This document shows positions 1 through 7,928 of a stretch of DNA of 22,092 bases, piece after piece. Within the stretch, counting starts at the first letter, position 1, and the number at the start of each line of letters is the position of its first letter. The notes below the pieces were generated by a model, which searched no databases, was not told the DNA's origin, and was given only the letters and a program-made list of their open reading frames with translations. This DNA comes from CAZADS01 sp964483985 (GTDB taxonomy: Bacteria > Pseudomonadota > Alphaproteobacteria > Thalassobaculales > Thalassobaculaceae): contig CAZADS010000037.1 in the NCBI GenBank assembly GCA_964483985.1, forward strand, positions 1 to 22,092, written 5' to 3'. A program made the translations under genes and the position numbers.

Positions 1-2
1 CA

Positions 3-80
3 ATCCAGCCATTTAAGCCTAATGGAGAAATTGGAAGTGATCTTAAGGCGTTGGAAGTTTTTGCCCCTGGCGGCAATTAA
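3..80 (+). CDS. 3' end of an unassigned gene (partial)
   Basis: An open frame enters from the left edge and ends at TAA 78-80, giving 25 residues that finish with the segment LEVFAPGGN. The codon choice (GGA GAA ATT GGA AGT GAT) resembles the neighbouring genes, and the frame ends just ahead of the next gene, so it is probably the C-terminus of a real protein on the + strand. The piece is too short to assign to a family. Frame 1 is also open, to a TAG at 112, but its translation looks less protein-like. Confidence 0.4.
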   Translation: MQPFKPNGEIGSDLKALEVFAPGGN

Positions 81-152
81 ATCAACGATACCTGCACACT
101 TATTTAGGTTGTAGATTAAGGGCTATGTAGTGTTTTTCAAGAAATTAATAAA

Positions 153-1460
153 TTGGTGAATCACCAGCCAAGCTCGGTTACTCGAGAGCGAAGCGATAGC
201 CTGCACGATAGCGGATACGCCTGGCTTCGCTTGGCGGCCTCATTGATCATAGGATCTACTGGCGGCGTTGGACTCTGGTCTTCTGTCGTTCTTTTGCCCG
301 AAACACAAGCGCATTTTGAACTGGATCGGGCTAGTGCATCTCTGCCGTATACTTTTGCTATGGTGGGCATTATGGCGGGTAATATAGGAATGGGGCGTTT
401 AATAGACCGTTTTGGGATCGCCATCCCGGTTCTTATCTCATCAATTTCATTGTTCATTGGGTATGTCGGTATTGCTTATACCACTGATTTCGGAATGTTT
501 CTCTTTTTTCAGGGCATTTTGATTGGAGCATTGGGGACTTCCGTTTCATTCGGCCCTATGATAGCTGCAATTTCTTTATGGTTCATAAAATATAGAGGCA
601 TTGCAGTCGCTTTAGTAGCGTGCGGAAGCTATTTAGCTGGGACAGTATGGCCCCCTCTGGTCCAATCCTGGATTGAGGTAATAGGATGGAGAGATACGCA
701 CCTATTGATCGGCGCAATATGTTTAGTTGTTATGCTCCCGACGGTCCTAATATTTCTTCGTCCAGCCCCGATTGAACCGGAAACTTCTTCGAATGGAACG
801 GGACCGGTCACTAAAATTCCGCCCCTATCTCCAAATATGTTGCAGATATTACTAATACTAGCGGGAGTTTTCTGTTGTGTTGCTATGTCAATGCCCCAAG
901 TACATATCGTCGCTTATTGCGTTGACCTAAATCTGGGAGCAAAGCGAGGAGCGGAGATGCTGGCTGTCATGTTAGGGGCGGGATTGGCTAGCAGGATTAT
1001 ATTTGGGTTCGTTACGGATTGGATCGGTGCCACCTGGACTATTTTAATAGGTTCGGCCCTTCAAGCATTAACGTTATTGCTATACTTAAAAGCAGATGGA
1101 TTATTTTCTTTATATGTCGTCTCGGCATTATTTGGACTTTTTCAAGGAGGCATTGTTCCCGCTTATGCCGTACTCATTCGCGACTATTACCCGGCTTCTC
1201 AGGCGGGAATTCGAGTGGGCTTAGTCCTATCCGCGACAATTGGTGGAATGGCAATCGGTGGCTGGCTTTCGGGCGCCATTTTTGACTGGACGCTTTCCTA
1301 TGAAGCTGCATTCATAAACGGTTTTCTGTGGAATTTAATACACCTCATGATCATTTCTCTCTTGCTTTGGAAAGGACGACGCCCAGATATTTTTAATGCC
1401 AAAACCCAAGCTGCGTCACCAGAAATTCCAATTATTCATCGGTGGCCTGGTGTATCATAA
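153..1460 (+). CDS. MFS transporter, monocarboxylate/oxalate-formate antiporter-like
   Basis: Predicted inner-membrane carrier of the major facilitator superfamily, most like the monocarboxylate and oxalate/formate antiporter branch that moves small organic acids. About 12 hydrophobic segments can be traced in 435 residues. The loop between helices 2 and 3 carries GRLIDRFG (residues 81-88), and its counterpart in the second half is RIIFGFVTDWIG (281-292), as expected for two six-helix halves. A polar loop (about 205-225) separates the halves. The frame has no ATG near its beginning: the start is TTG 153 or GTG 156, and neither has a clear Shine-Dalgarno sequence. The next ATG falls inside helix 2. 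The neighbouring DUF1028 and enolase genes suggest import of a carboxylated or hydroxylated substrate (inference). The substrate cannot be read from sequence. Confidence 0.88.
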   Translation: MVNHQPSSVTRERSDSLHDSGYAWLRLAASLIIGSTGGVGLWSSVVLLPETQAHFELDRASASLPYTFAMVGIMAGNIGMGRLIDRFGIAIPVLISSISLFIGYVGIAYTTDFGMFLFFQGILIGALGTSVSFGPMIAAISLWFIKYRGIAVALVACGSYLAGTVWPPLVQSWIEVIGWRDTHLLIGAICLVVMLPTVLIFLRPAPIEPETSSNGTGPVTKIPPLSPNMLQILLILAGVFCCVAMSMPQVHIVAYCVDLNLGAKRGAEMLAVMLGAGLASRIIFGFVTDWIGATWTILIGSALQALTLLLYLKADGLFSLYVVSALFGLFQGGIVPAYAVLIRDYYPASQAGIRVGLVLSATIGGMAIGGWLSGAIFDWTLSYEAAFINGFLWNLIHLMIISLLLWKGRRPDIFNAKTQAASPEIPIIHRWPGVS

Positions 1461-1532
1461 GGCATTATGTGCTTAGCTATCGGCTATCTAAACTAAACAA
1501 TTTTACTTAAATTACTCGTTGAGGTGTAATCC

Positions 1533-2255
1533 ATGACTTTCACTATTCTGGCGCAATGTCCCGTTACTAAACGATTGGGAGTTGGAATAGCTACTTATTC
1601 TTTGGGCGTTGGAGGTTATTGTCCATTTTTTGCCCGAGGAAAGGCTATCTTATCCACGCAAGCATTTGCCAACCCGGCACTTGGTCCCTTGGCATTGCAG
1701 TCCCTGAAAAAAGAGAGATCTCCGCAGAAAACGCTTGGCGACCTTGCTGCAGCAGACCCAGGTTTTGATTATAGACAGGTTAGTATTATTACAATAGATG
1801 GTACTATCGCAATGCATACTGGGCAAAAATGCCGCCCTTGGGCCGGACATGAGATCGGAAATGGATTTGCTGCATTTGGGAATGTTTTGGCCGGCAAAGA
1901 GACGGTTGCTGCTATTTCGCAGTCATATAGAGAAAACCCGGATAAAGACTTAGCCGAAAGATTGCTTCTAGCACTTGAAGCCGGAAAGACAGCAGGAGGT
2001 CAAGCTTCTGCCGATGGTGAGCACCTCCCGGAGCGTTCTGCGGCTCTAAGTATTAGAGGTGATGATATAATTATGGATATGGATTTACGGGTTGATCTTA
2101 ATGAAGATGCAGTCGTTGAATTAAGGAAAGTCTATGAGGGGTATGCGCCTTATTTGGAATATTATGCTTTAAGGGCGAGAGACCCGGGCAATACTCCTGC
2201 CCAAGACGTCTGGGTACGAGAAAATTCTAGACTTTTATTTGGGAGCCGTAGATGA
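1533..2255 (+). CDS. DUF1028 family protein (Ntn-hydrolase-like)
   Basis: A 240-residue protein with the features of DUF1028, a family with an Ntn-hydrolase-like fold and poorly defined function. Visible family motifs are the N-terminal strand TFTILAQCP (2-10), STQAFANPALGP (41-52), HTGQKCRPWAGH (95-106) followed by a conserved GN-LAG segment, and LLLALEAGKTAGGQ (144-157). It is full length with no signal peptide, so it is expected to be cytoplasmic. ATG 1533 is preceded by GAGGTG at a good spacing. The stop overlaps the start of the enolase-superfamily gene (ATGA at 2252-2255), so the two are probably translationally coupled and may act on the same compound. If the fold is active, hydrolysis of an amide, lactone or similar bond would fit, but this is inference. 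Confidence 0.85.
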   Translation: MTFTILAQCPVTKRLGVGIATYSLGVGGYCPFFARGKAILSTQAFANPALGPLALQSLKKERSPQKTLGDLAAADPGFDYRQVSIITIDGTIAMHTGQKCRPWAGHEIGNGFAAFGNVLAGKETVAAISQSYRENPDKDLAERLLLALEAGKTAGGQASADGEHLPERSAALSIRGDDIIMDMDLRVDLNEDAVVELRKVYEGYAPYLEYYALRARDPGNTPAQDVWVRENSRLLFGSRR

Positions 2256-3373
2256 AAATAGAGCGTGCTGAAATCGTGGTAATAGGGCCAGAAACTAAAC
2301 GTTACACCTGGTCACATGATTTGCCAGAACAATTCCAAAGTATAACAATCCTCCGGCTTTATACCAATGACGGCGTTGAAGGAGTGGCCGGTGTCTGGAA
2401 CGCTGCAAGTTATGAGTATGACCGTTATACAGCTGAAAGCCTTCGCCATTTGCTTCCAATTTTAATAAATAGAGATCCAAGAGACAGAGAGAAATTGATG
2501 TTTGATCTCCGGCCCCGAGTTTTTCCACTTCCACCTGGAGCGATGGCTCTCATTGACATAAGTCTTTTGGATATAGCCGGTAAACTAGCGGGTCAACCAA
2601 TTTATAAGTTATTAGGCGGGACTACCAACCGTATACCATCTTACGCCAGCACCCCTATGTACGACAGCGTTGAAGCGTATATGGAGAAAGTGGACGAGTT
2701 TTTAGAAAATGGTTTTAAAGCGGTCAAATTTCATACCTGGTGCATAGCCAAGGATGACCTTAAGTTGGCGAATGAAGCTCGGAGACGTTTTCCAAATGTC
2801 ACTTTTATGCTCGACGTGGAGAACAATTATAATATTGCTAACTCTAAAATGATGGCTGAAGCTTTGTCTGAGCTTGATTTTGAGTGGTTTGAAGCCCCTT
2901 TGCCGGATTGTGATCTCCTAGGGTACCGTGAACTCACTTCGGCTTTTAAAATACCCATAGTTCCGTCTGGTAATTGGGTTCAGGATTTAACTCTGTTTGA
3001 AGAATGTCTTAGGACCAATACTTGGAGTAGAAGCCGCTCCGATATTACTATTATGGGCGGAATCAGTTTAGCGCTGCAAGCTATGTCGATGTCAAAGCAA
3101 TTGGCTATGAAATGCGAGTTGATGTCATGGGGTTATACTTTGGCACAAGCAGCTAATTTACATGTCATGTTGGCCGCTGGAAACTGCAGTTATTTTGAGC
3201 AGTCCCACCCATATGACCTCTTCGAATTTGGTATGGAAGATGTAATTAGGACAGGAGCAGATGGCATGGTTATAGGTCCGGAGAAACCTGGCTTAGGAGT
3301 GTCCGTCGATTGGGAAAGGATGAATTCGCGCGTCATATTCAAACTGTGTTGCGATAAAAATGGGGTGGTTTGA
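2252..3373 (+). CDS. Mandelate racemase/muconate-lactonizing (enolase superfamily) protein with altered active site
   Basis: A 373-residue enolase-superfamily protein with an N-terminal capping domain (about 1-125) followed by a TIM barrel. Active enzymes abstract the proton alpha to a carboxylate, usually to dehydrate acid sugars or racemise hydroxy acids. Seen here: KFH at 159-161 on the second barrel strand, metal ligand D188 (FMLDVENN), second ligand E214 (FEWFEAP) and D264 in RSDITIMGG. Not seen: the third metal ligand, normally the Glu of a GE or GEN motif, reads PSGNW (238-242). The general base His of the mandelate racemase type is also missing, because the aligned stretch reads LMSWG (290-294). 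The fold call is secure, but the reaction is not predictable. The start has GGGAG six bases upstream and overlaps the DUF1028 stop. The gene ends 10 bp from the convergent SDR gene. Confidence 0.88.
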   Translation: MKIERAEIVVIGPETKRYTWSHDLPEQFQSITILRLYTNDGVEGVAGVWNAASYEYDRYTAESLRHLLPILINRDPRDREKLMFDLRPRVFPLPPGAMALIDISLLDIAGKLAGQPIYKLLGGTTNRIPSYASTPMYDSVEAYMEKVDEFLENGFKAVKFHTWCIAKDDLKLANEARRRFPNVTFMLDVENNYNIANSKMMAEALSELDFEWFEAPLPDCDLLGYRELTSAFKIPIVPSGNWVQDLTLFEECLRTNTWSRSRSDITIMGGISLALQAMSMSKQLAMKCELMSWGYTLAQAANLHVMLAAGNCSYFEQSHPYDLFEFGMEDVIRTGADGMVIGPEKPGLGVSVDWERMNSRVIFKLCCDKNGVV

Positions 3374-3383
3374 CAAACAATTT

Positions 3384-4157
3384 CTAACGAGCTGTCCAGC
3401 CACCGTCGACCACAATGCTACTTCCGGTTACCATTCCTGAAGCTGGCGATGCTAAATATACAACTGCATCGGCCACATCTTCCACTTGGCCCAGTTTACC
3501 CATAGGTATTCTACCTAGTGTATCACGAGCAAACGCCACATCTTCCAAAAATGGGCGGCTTAAAGGGGTTTCAATAAAGGTTGGTCCAACTGAATTGACC
3601 CGTATGCCATGCGGTGCTAATTCGACTCCCATTGCTTTGGTTAAACCTTCAAGAGCGTGTTTGCTTGCACAGTATACTGTTCGATTAGGTGCTCCAACAT
3701 GTCCCATTTGAGATGACATGTGGATGATAGACCCACCATGACCCCTTTTAAGCATCTCTCGGACCACCGCCTGAGCCATTAGGAACGCACCTCGGATATT
3801 TAGATTAAGAATTCGGTCTAAATTATCAAGGCTAACATCCACGAAAGGTTCGGGTATATTTGTCCCAGCATTGTTGACTAGGATATCAATCCGCCCGAGG
3901 GTTGGAATTATATTTTCAATATGGCTTGGATTGGATGCGTCGCAGACTACTGTTTTTGCACGGCCACCCTCCTTTTCTATTTTAATTTTTAGTGTTTCTA
4001 ACTCCAATTCTGTCCTGCTTAAAAGAATCAGTTCAGCTCCAGCGTCTGCTAACCCAATAGCGCATGCCTCCCCCAAGCCCCGCCCAGCACCTGTTACCAG
4101 GGCAATTAGACCATCCAGATGAAATCGATCAAGTGCTCGGGTTCGAATCTGTTTCAT
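3384..4157 (-). CDS. SDR family oxidoreductase (gluconate 5-dehydrogenase-like)
   Basis: A classical short-chain dehydrogenase/reductase of 257 residues, expected to oxidise a secondary alcohol or reduce a ketone with NAD(P) in the cytoplasm. The cofactor motif TGAGRGLG is at 22-29 and NNAG at 95-98. Catalytic Ser149 lies in HMSSQMG, with Tyr162 and Lys166 in YCASK, and the C-terminal VVDGGW is present. It is full length and the tetrad is intact. Arg48 after the second strand hints at NADP preference, but this is weak. ATG 4157 has GGAGG nine bases upstream and overlaps the stop of the upstream HpsN-like gene by an ATGA, so the two proteins are probably made together and act on the same polyol or hydroxy-sulfonate. 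Substrate unknown. Confidence 0.92.
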   Translation of the reverse strand: MKQIRTRALDRFHLDGLIALVTGAGRGLGEACAIGLADAGAELILLSRTELELETLKIKIEKEGGRAKTVVCDASNPSHIENIIPTLGRIDILVNNAGTNIPEPFVDVSLDNLDRILNLNIRGAFLMAQAVVREMLKRGHGGSIIHMSSQMGHVGAPNRTVYCASKHALEGLTKAMGVELAPHGIRVNSVGPTFIETPLSRPFLEDVAFARDTLGRIPMGKLGQVEDVADAVVYLASPASGMVTGSSIVVDGGWTAR

Positions 4158-5458
4158 TCCGTTTGTCCTCCAGTTGCATTGCGTCCCCCGTAACGGCGAA
4201 CCCTAAGATCAGCCTGTTCCTTATGTCCGGAAAACCCCTCGATGGCACAAAGACGAGAGCAATACTCGCCGATCATAGCGCTGGCCTCAGGAGATGTAAT
4301 TTTCTGATACGTGCATGTTTTTAAAAATTTTCCGACCCAAAGCCCCCCAGTGTAACGGGCCGTCTTTTTTGTGGGTAAGGTATGATTGGTTCCTATGACT
4401 TTATCGCCAAAAGAAACATTTGTCTCCGGCCCCAAAAACAAAGCTCCGTAATTTGTCATATTGTCGAGAAAATAATCTGGGTTTTTCGTCATCACCTGTA
4501 CATGCTCAGATGCTATTTCATCAGCAACTTGCAACATTTCATATTCGTTTTCACAGATAATTATTTGACCATAATCTTGCCATGCTGCCCCGGCGATGTC
4601 GGCTGTAGCAAGAATGGTCAACTGCCGTTCAATTTCAGCCAGAGTGTCATGAGCAAGCTTTTCTGAGTCGGTTACTAGGATAGCCGGGGAGGTTGGACCG
4701 TGCTCTGCTTGTCCTAACAGGTCGGTTGCACACATTTCTCCGTCTACGGATTCATCTGCGATTACTAGTGTCTCTGTTGGCCCGGCGAAAAGATCGATGC
4801 CAACTCGGCCATACAGTTGTCGTTTAGCTTCGGCTACAAATGCATTGCCAGGACCAACTAACATATCGATGCTTTTTATTGATTCAGAGCCAAGTGCCAT
4901 GGCGCCTATCGCTTGAATTCCACCTAGGCAGTATATCTCTTGGGCGCCTCCTAAATGCATGGCTGCGACCACTGCTGGATTTGGTTCTCCATTAAAAGGT
5001 GGTGAAGCAGCAATGATCCTTTTCACACCAGCTACGCTTGCTGTAACAATACTCATGTGTGCCGATGCGACCATCGGGTATTTACCACCTGGCACGTAGC
5101 ATCCGATACTGTTTACTGGAATATTTTTGTGTCCCAGTACGATGCCGGGTAGTGTCTCCACTTCTACATCTCTTAACGCATCCTTTTGTATCATGGCAAA
5201 GTTACGAACTTGTTCTTGAGCAAATTTGATATCGTTAATTTCTTGTGGTCTCAGTTTTGATAAACAGAGATCTATTTCAGTATTGGAGAGGCGGAAATGA
5301 TCCGGTTCCCAATTATCAAATTCTTTTGACATTTTGAGAATGGCTGCATCCCCATATTTTTCAATTTCATAGAGACTGGCTTCGACAATGGCTTTAACTT
5401 TTGCATTGTCTTGTGCTTTATCTTCATCTGAGCGTCCGGTTTTCAAAAAGAATGCCAT
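4154..5458 (-). CDS. Histidinol dehydrogenase family protein, sulfopropanediol dehydrogenase (HpsN)-like
   Basis: A 434-residue member of the histidinol dehydrogenase family, an NAD-dependent zinc enzyme that oxidises a primary alcohol to a carboxylate in two steps. Residues matching the E. coli HisD zinc site are present: Q250 and H253 (GQAEHGP), D352 (FGDKVIG) and H412. The catalytic pair E318/H319 (ASEHVQV) and H359 (GTNHTLPT) are also present. Segments such as PVNSIGCYVPGGKYPMVASA and QLYGRVGIDLFAGPTE resemble, from memory, HpsN, the (R)-2,3-dihydroxypropane-1-sulfonate 3-dehydrogenase, more than biosynthetic HisD. No other his gene is nearby, and an SDR is coupled downstream. The frame extends to ATG 5482, but I prefer ATG 5458: the family starts near this residue and GGGAA lies seven bases upstream. 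Dehydrogenation of DHPS or a similar C3 polyol is a reasonable but unproven role. Confidence 0.85.
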   Translation of the reverse strand: MAFFLKTGRSDEDKAQDNAKVKAIVEASLYEIEKYGDAAILKMSKEFDNWEPDHFRLSNTEIDLCLSKLRPQEINDIKFAQEQVRNFAMIQKDALRDVEVETLPGIVLGHKNIPVNSIGCYVPGGKYPMVASAHMSIVTASVAGVKRIIAASPPFNGEPNPAVVAAMHLGGAQEIYCLGGIQAIGAMALGSESIKSIDMLVGPGNAFVAEAKRQLYGRVGIDLFAGPTETLVIADESVDGEMCATDLLGQAEHGPTSPAILVTDSEKLAHDTLAEIERQLTILATADIAGAAWQDYGQIIICENEYEMLQVADEIASEHVQVMTKNPDYFLDNMTNYGALFLGPETNVSFGDKVIGTNHTLPTKKTARYTGGLWVGKFLKTCTYQKITSPEASAMIGEYCSRLCAIEGFSGHKEQADLRVRRYGGRNATGGQTE

Positions 5459-5532
5459 GATTATTTTCCCAAGATTTGACATCGATATTGGGTTTTAACA
5501 GGCTAGCATCAGAGTCTAAAGTATTTGTTTAG

Positions 5533-5596
5533 GCAGTAATGGAGATGATTATATTGGTTATTACAATATGAGTAGGAGGCCTATCTCCATTACCGC
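5533..5596 (-). promoter_or_regulatory. Long inverted repeat overlapping a TATAAT box upstream of the HpsN-like gene
   Basis: Two perfect 11-bp arms, GTAATGGAGAT (5536-5546) and ATCTCCATTAC (5583-5593), are separated by 36 bp. After one mismatch, two further GC pairs (5533-5534 with 5595-5596) extend the repeat. A second 6-bp inverted repeat, ATATTG (5551-5556) and CAATAT (5564-5569), sits inside. On the minus strand 5553-5548 reads TATAAT, a perfect -10 box, which would place the start of transcription near 5541 inside the distal arm. No good -35 is present at 16-18 bp. The arrangement fits a promoter bracketed by two operator half-sites, or a structured leader of the dehydrogenase mRNA. No T-run follows on either strand in the right orientation, so it is not a classical terminator. 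Confidence 0.5.
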
Positions 5597-5615
5597 AAAA
5601 AATTATATTGCAATT

Positions 5616-5807
5616 CTATTCAGAATTCTCCCATGTTCGGGATGATGTTCGGTTTTCCACGATCGCTTTGCTGCCTACTTTATGAACTAGGCTTATTGAT
5701 TTCCAGCCTAGCATTTTAGCAACACTTATGGCGGCATCTCGGTCCCAACTTGGAAGATTTACAGCAATATTCCGAATGAATTTGATATCTTCCTCCGTCG
5801 CGCTCAT
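5616..5807 (-). CDS. Small hypothetical protein, 63 aa
   Basis: An open frame of 63 codons with ATG 5807 preceded by GGAGA at a good spacing (seven to eight bases), followed downstream by the HpsN-like/SDR pair on the same strand. The product is soluble in appearance: an acidic N-terminus (MSATEEDIKF), a middle with DRDAAISVAKMLGWKSIS that could form a helix-turn-strand, and a polar tail rich in Ser, Thr and Glu. No signal peptide, transmembrane segment or known motif is visible. The clear ribosome-binding site and the divergent position relative to the Crp/Fnr gene argue that it is translated. Its short length means it could still be chance. Function unknown. Confidence 0.5.
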   Translation of the reverse strand: MSATEEDIKFIRNIAVNLPSWDRDAAISVAKMLGWKSISLVHKVGSKAIVENRTSSRTWENSE

Positions 5808-6130
5808 GATTTATCTCCAAATTAAGTTCATACCATTTATTAATTAGTGGTTTTTGAGTTCATCCAAAACCCGAATGACTGTCAAAAAACGCTACTTGGT
5901 GACGAAACCGTTGGACCAGTGGGAGAGCGGCACTCACCCTAAACATAGTTTATCTCCTAGATGTTATTAACTCATAGTGTGAATATGGTATGCTTTTTCG
6001 AATTTCGCTGTGAGATTTACCACGGTGCAAAACTAAAAAGCGTATTTTGAATATGAAAGTTCCTGAACTTAAGGATAAAAGGGCGTATGTTTTTTATGTG
6101 TTAACAGTTGAAAGTAGTAAGGGTAAGAAT

Positions 6131-6832
6131 ATGTCGGTAGAACGCACGCTGGCCCGAACCGAACTGCTTACGGACGTTCCAGAGAACCGAATAGCCACTC
6201 TAAACCAAAGGTGTGTTTGGCGTAGGTTTGAGCCAGAACAAGTGATCTTGAATCTTAATGATAAGACGACCGACGTCTATTTCATCATTCGGGGCGAGGT
6301 GCGAGTAACGGTATTTTCGCAGACGGGCCGAAAAGTCATCATGAGGGATCTTAAATCTGGCGATCAGTTTGGTGAATACGCGGCTATCGATGGCGAACCT
6401 CGATCCGCTAGCATAGTAGCTTTGACAAGAACCTTAGTAGCTCAAATGCCTGCAACAATATTCTTGGATTTGTTATCCGACTTTCCCTCGATCTCGATGA
6501 AAGTTATGACATCGATGGTGGATGTAATTAGGAGTCTGAATGAAAGAGTTGTAGAATTTAGCACTTTGGGTGTCCGCAACCGAATTCATGCCGAACTACT
6601 CCGTTTGGCTCGGGATGGTCGTATAATCGATGGAGCAGGTAGGATTTCTCCACCTCCAACGCATGCTGAAATAGCAGCCCGTATAAGTACACACCGTGAG
6701 GCCGTCACTCGTGAGCTAAAAAAACTAGAACGAGAGGGATTAGTAGAGCGGACTCGCGGTTCTATTGTTATACTTGATATTGAGGAATTTGAGAAAATGA
6801 TATCAGAATCGCTATCAAGTAAAGGCGACTGA
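6131..6832 (+). CDS. Crp/Fnr family transcriptional regulator
   Basis: A 233-residue regulator with an N-terminal cyclic-nucleotide-binding beta-barrel (about 10-110), a dimerisation helix (about 115-145) and a C-terminal winged helix-turn-helix (about 177-210, THAEIAARISTHREAVTREL). The phosphate-binding cassette looks intact: GEYAAIDGEPRSAS (81-94) retains the Gly-Glu and Arg-Ser-Ala of CRP, so a cyclic nucleotide ligand is plausible. There is no FNR-type cysteine cluster, only one Cys near the N-terminus (residue 28), so an oxygen-sensing iron-sulfur role is unlikely. The frame is open from TTG 6047 and ATG 6053, but ATG 6131 has AAGGGTAAG upstream and gives the usual family length. It is divergent from the small gene and HpsN-like operon and upstream of a D-2-hydroxyacid dehydrogenase, so it may control either or both. 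Confidence 0.9.
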   Translation: MSVERTLARTELLTDVPENRIATLNQRCVWRRFEPEQVILNLNDKTTDVYFIIRGEVRVTVFSQTGRKVIMRDLKSGDQFGEYAAIDGEPRSASIVALTRTLVAQMPATIFLDLLSDFPSISMKVMTSMVDVIRSLNERVVEFSTLGVRNRIHAELLRLARDGRIIDGAGRISPPPTHAEIAARISTHREAVTRELKKLEREGLVERTRGSIVILDIEEFEKMISESLSSKGD

Positions 6833-6908
6833 ATTTTAAAATCTTCCCATACCATAGTTGTCAAAGTAAAATTTTAGTTACCAAGGCTCAATCATTGGAC
6901 GTAAGTTA

Positions 6909-7880
6909 ATGAATATTAAAGTTTTATATCTAGTTAAAGCAGGAGAGGATTTTTACGATCTAATACGCTCTACGATGCCTGCTAGTCGTTATCAATTAAT
7001 GACCCTTTCAGATGGAACATTAAAAGAGCGCCAGCGTCTTTTAGGTGAGGCAGAAATGGTAATCGTAGGTGGTGCAAAAATGTCTGTAGAGGATGTGCGG
7101 ATGGCTTCTCGTCTACGCTTAGTCCTTCATCAGGGTGTTGGCTATCATGATACTGTAGCGACCTCGGAATTAATGAAACGGCAAATACGGCTCGCTGTAA
7201 CCCCACAGGGAACTAGTGAAGGGGTTGCGGAGCATACAATTATGATGATGCTAGCGGTAGGACGAAGACTCACCTTTTGCGATTCGGAACTGAGAAACGG
7301 GAAATGGCATTCAAATACCTTTAGGTCAACCGCTCGACAACTTTTGGGGGCAACGGTAGGAATCGTGGGCTTGGGTAGAATTGGAAAGCAGGTTGCCCGG
7401 CGCTTAATCGGTTTTGAAACTAACACGATTTACACAGACTTGCTTGATATTCCCCCTCAAACGGAGCTGGATTTAAAAGTTAGTAGAGTAAGTTTTGATG
7501 AAATTCTTCGTATGGCTGACTATGTCACTTTGCATGTGCCTCTTACGGATTTGACGCATCATATGATAGACGCTAAAGCTCTTGGGAAGATGAAAGCTGG
7601 AAGCATGCTGATCAATTGCGCTCGAGGTCCTATCGTGTGTGAAGATGATTTAATAGAAACCCTTCGAGCAGGTCACCTTGGTGGTGCTGGTCTTGACGTT
7701 TTTGAAATTGAACCGCCAGTGGCACCTAATCGATTTGCTGAATTTTCCAATGTTGTGTTGACGCCACATCATGCTCCGGGAACTCGGGATACCATGATTA
7801 TTAAATTTCAGGAAATTTTTGCAAATGCGGATCGATTTTTTAAGGGGGAACGTATGGAAAATGAGATTAGCCTCCTTTAA
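6909..7880 (+). CDS. D-2-hydroxyacid dehydrogenase (NAD-dependent)
   Basis: A 323-residue member of the D-isomer-specific 2-hydroxyacid dehydrogenase family, which reversibly reduces 2-keto acids (pyruvate, glyoxylate, hydroxypyruvate, phosphoglycerate type) to D-2-hydroxy acids with NAD(P)H. The nucleotide-binding fingerprint GIVGLGRIGK is at 151-160, with Asp177 after the second strand favouring NAD. The catalytic set is complete: Arg239 in NCARGPIV, Glu268 in DVFEIEPP and His287 in LTPHHAPG. Typical single-domain-pair length, with no C-terminal ACT domain as in SerA. It lies 76 bp after the Crp/Fnr gene on the same strand, so the two could be co-transcribed. A putative weak SD (GGACG) precedes ATG 6909. 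It could feed or drain keto acids used by the ThDP enzyme downstream (inference). Confidence 0.92.
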   Translation: MNIKVLYLVKAGEDFYDLIRSTMPASRYQLMTLSDGTLKERQRLLGEAEMVIVGGAKMSVEDVRMASRLRLVLHQGVGYHDTVATSELMKRQIRLAVTPQGTSEGVAEHTIMMMLAVGRRLTFCDSELRNGKWHSNTFRSTARQLLGATVGIVGLGRIGKQVARRLIGFETNTIYTDLLDIPPQTELDLKVSRVSFDEILRMADYVTLHVPLTDLTHHMIDAKALGKMKAGSMLINCARGPIVCEDDLIETLRAGHLGGAGLDVFEIEPPVAPNRFAEFSNVVLTPHHAPGTRDTMIIKFQEIFANADRFFKGERMENEISLL

Positions 7881-7928
7881 AACTTCCATTAGTGGCAAAT
7901 TAACCTTGACAATAATTGATATGGGATC

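Noticed and set aside
4154..5458. Biosynthetic histidinol dehydrogenase (hisD)
   Set aside because: No other histidine gene is near, an SDR is coupled to it, and several segments resemble HpsN-type proteins better.
5829..5992. CATACCAT (5829-5836) and ATGGTATG (5985-5992) as an inverted repeat in the divergent region upstream of the Crp/Fnr gene
   Set aside because: Eight-base matches over this span are expected at about 0.4 by chance, and the spacing has no obvious meaning. The nearby boxes TTAACT (5967-5972) and TATGCT (5989-5994) are only a weak promoter match.
6833..6876. Palindromes ATTTTAAAAT and TAAAATTTTA after the Crp/Fnr gene
   Set aside because: Pure A/T palindromes of ten bases are common in AT-rich spacers and have no loop or T-run suited to termination.
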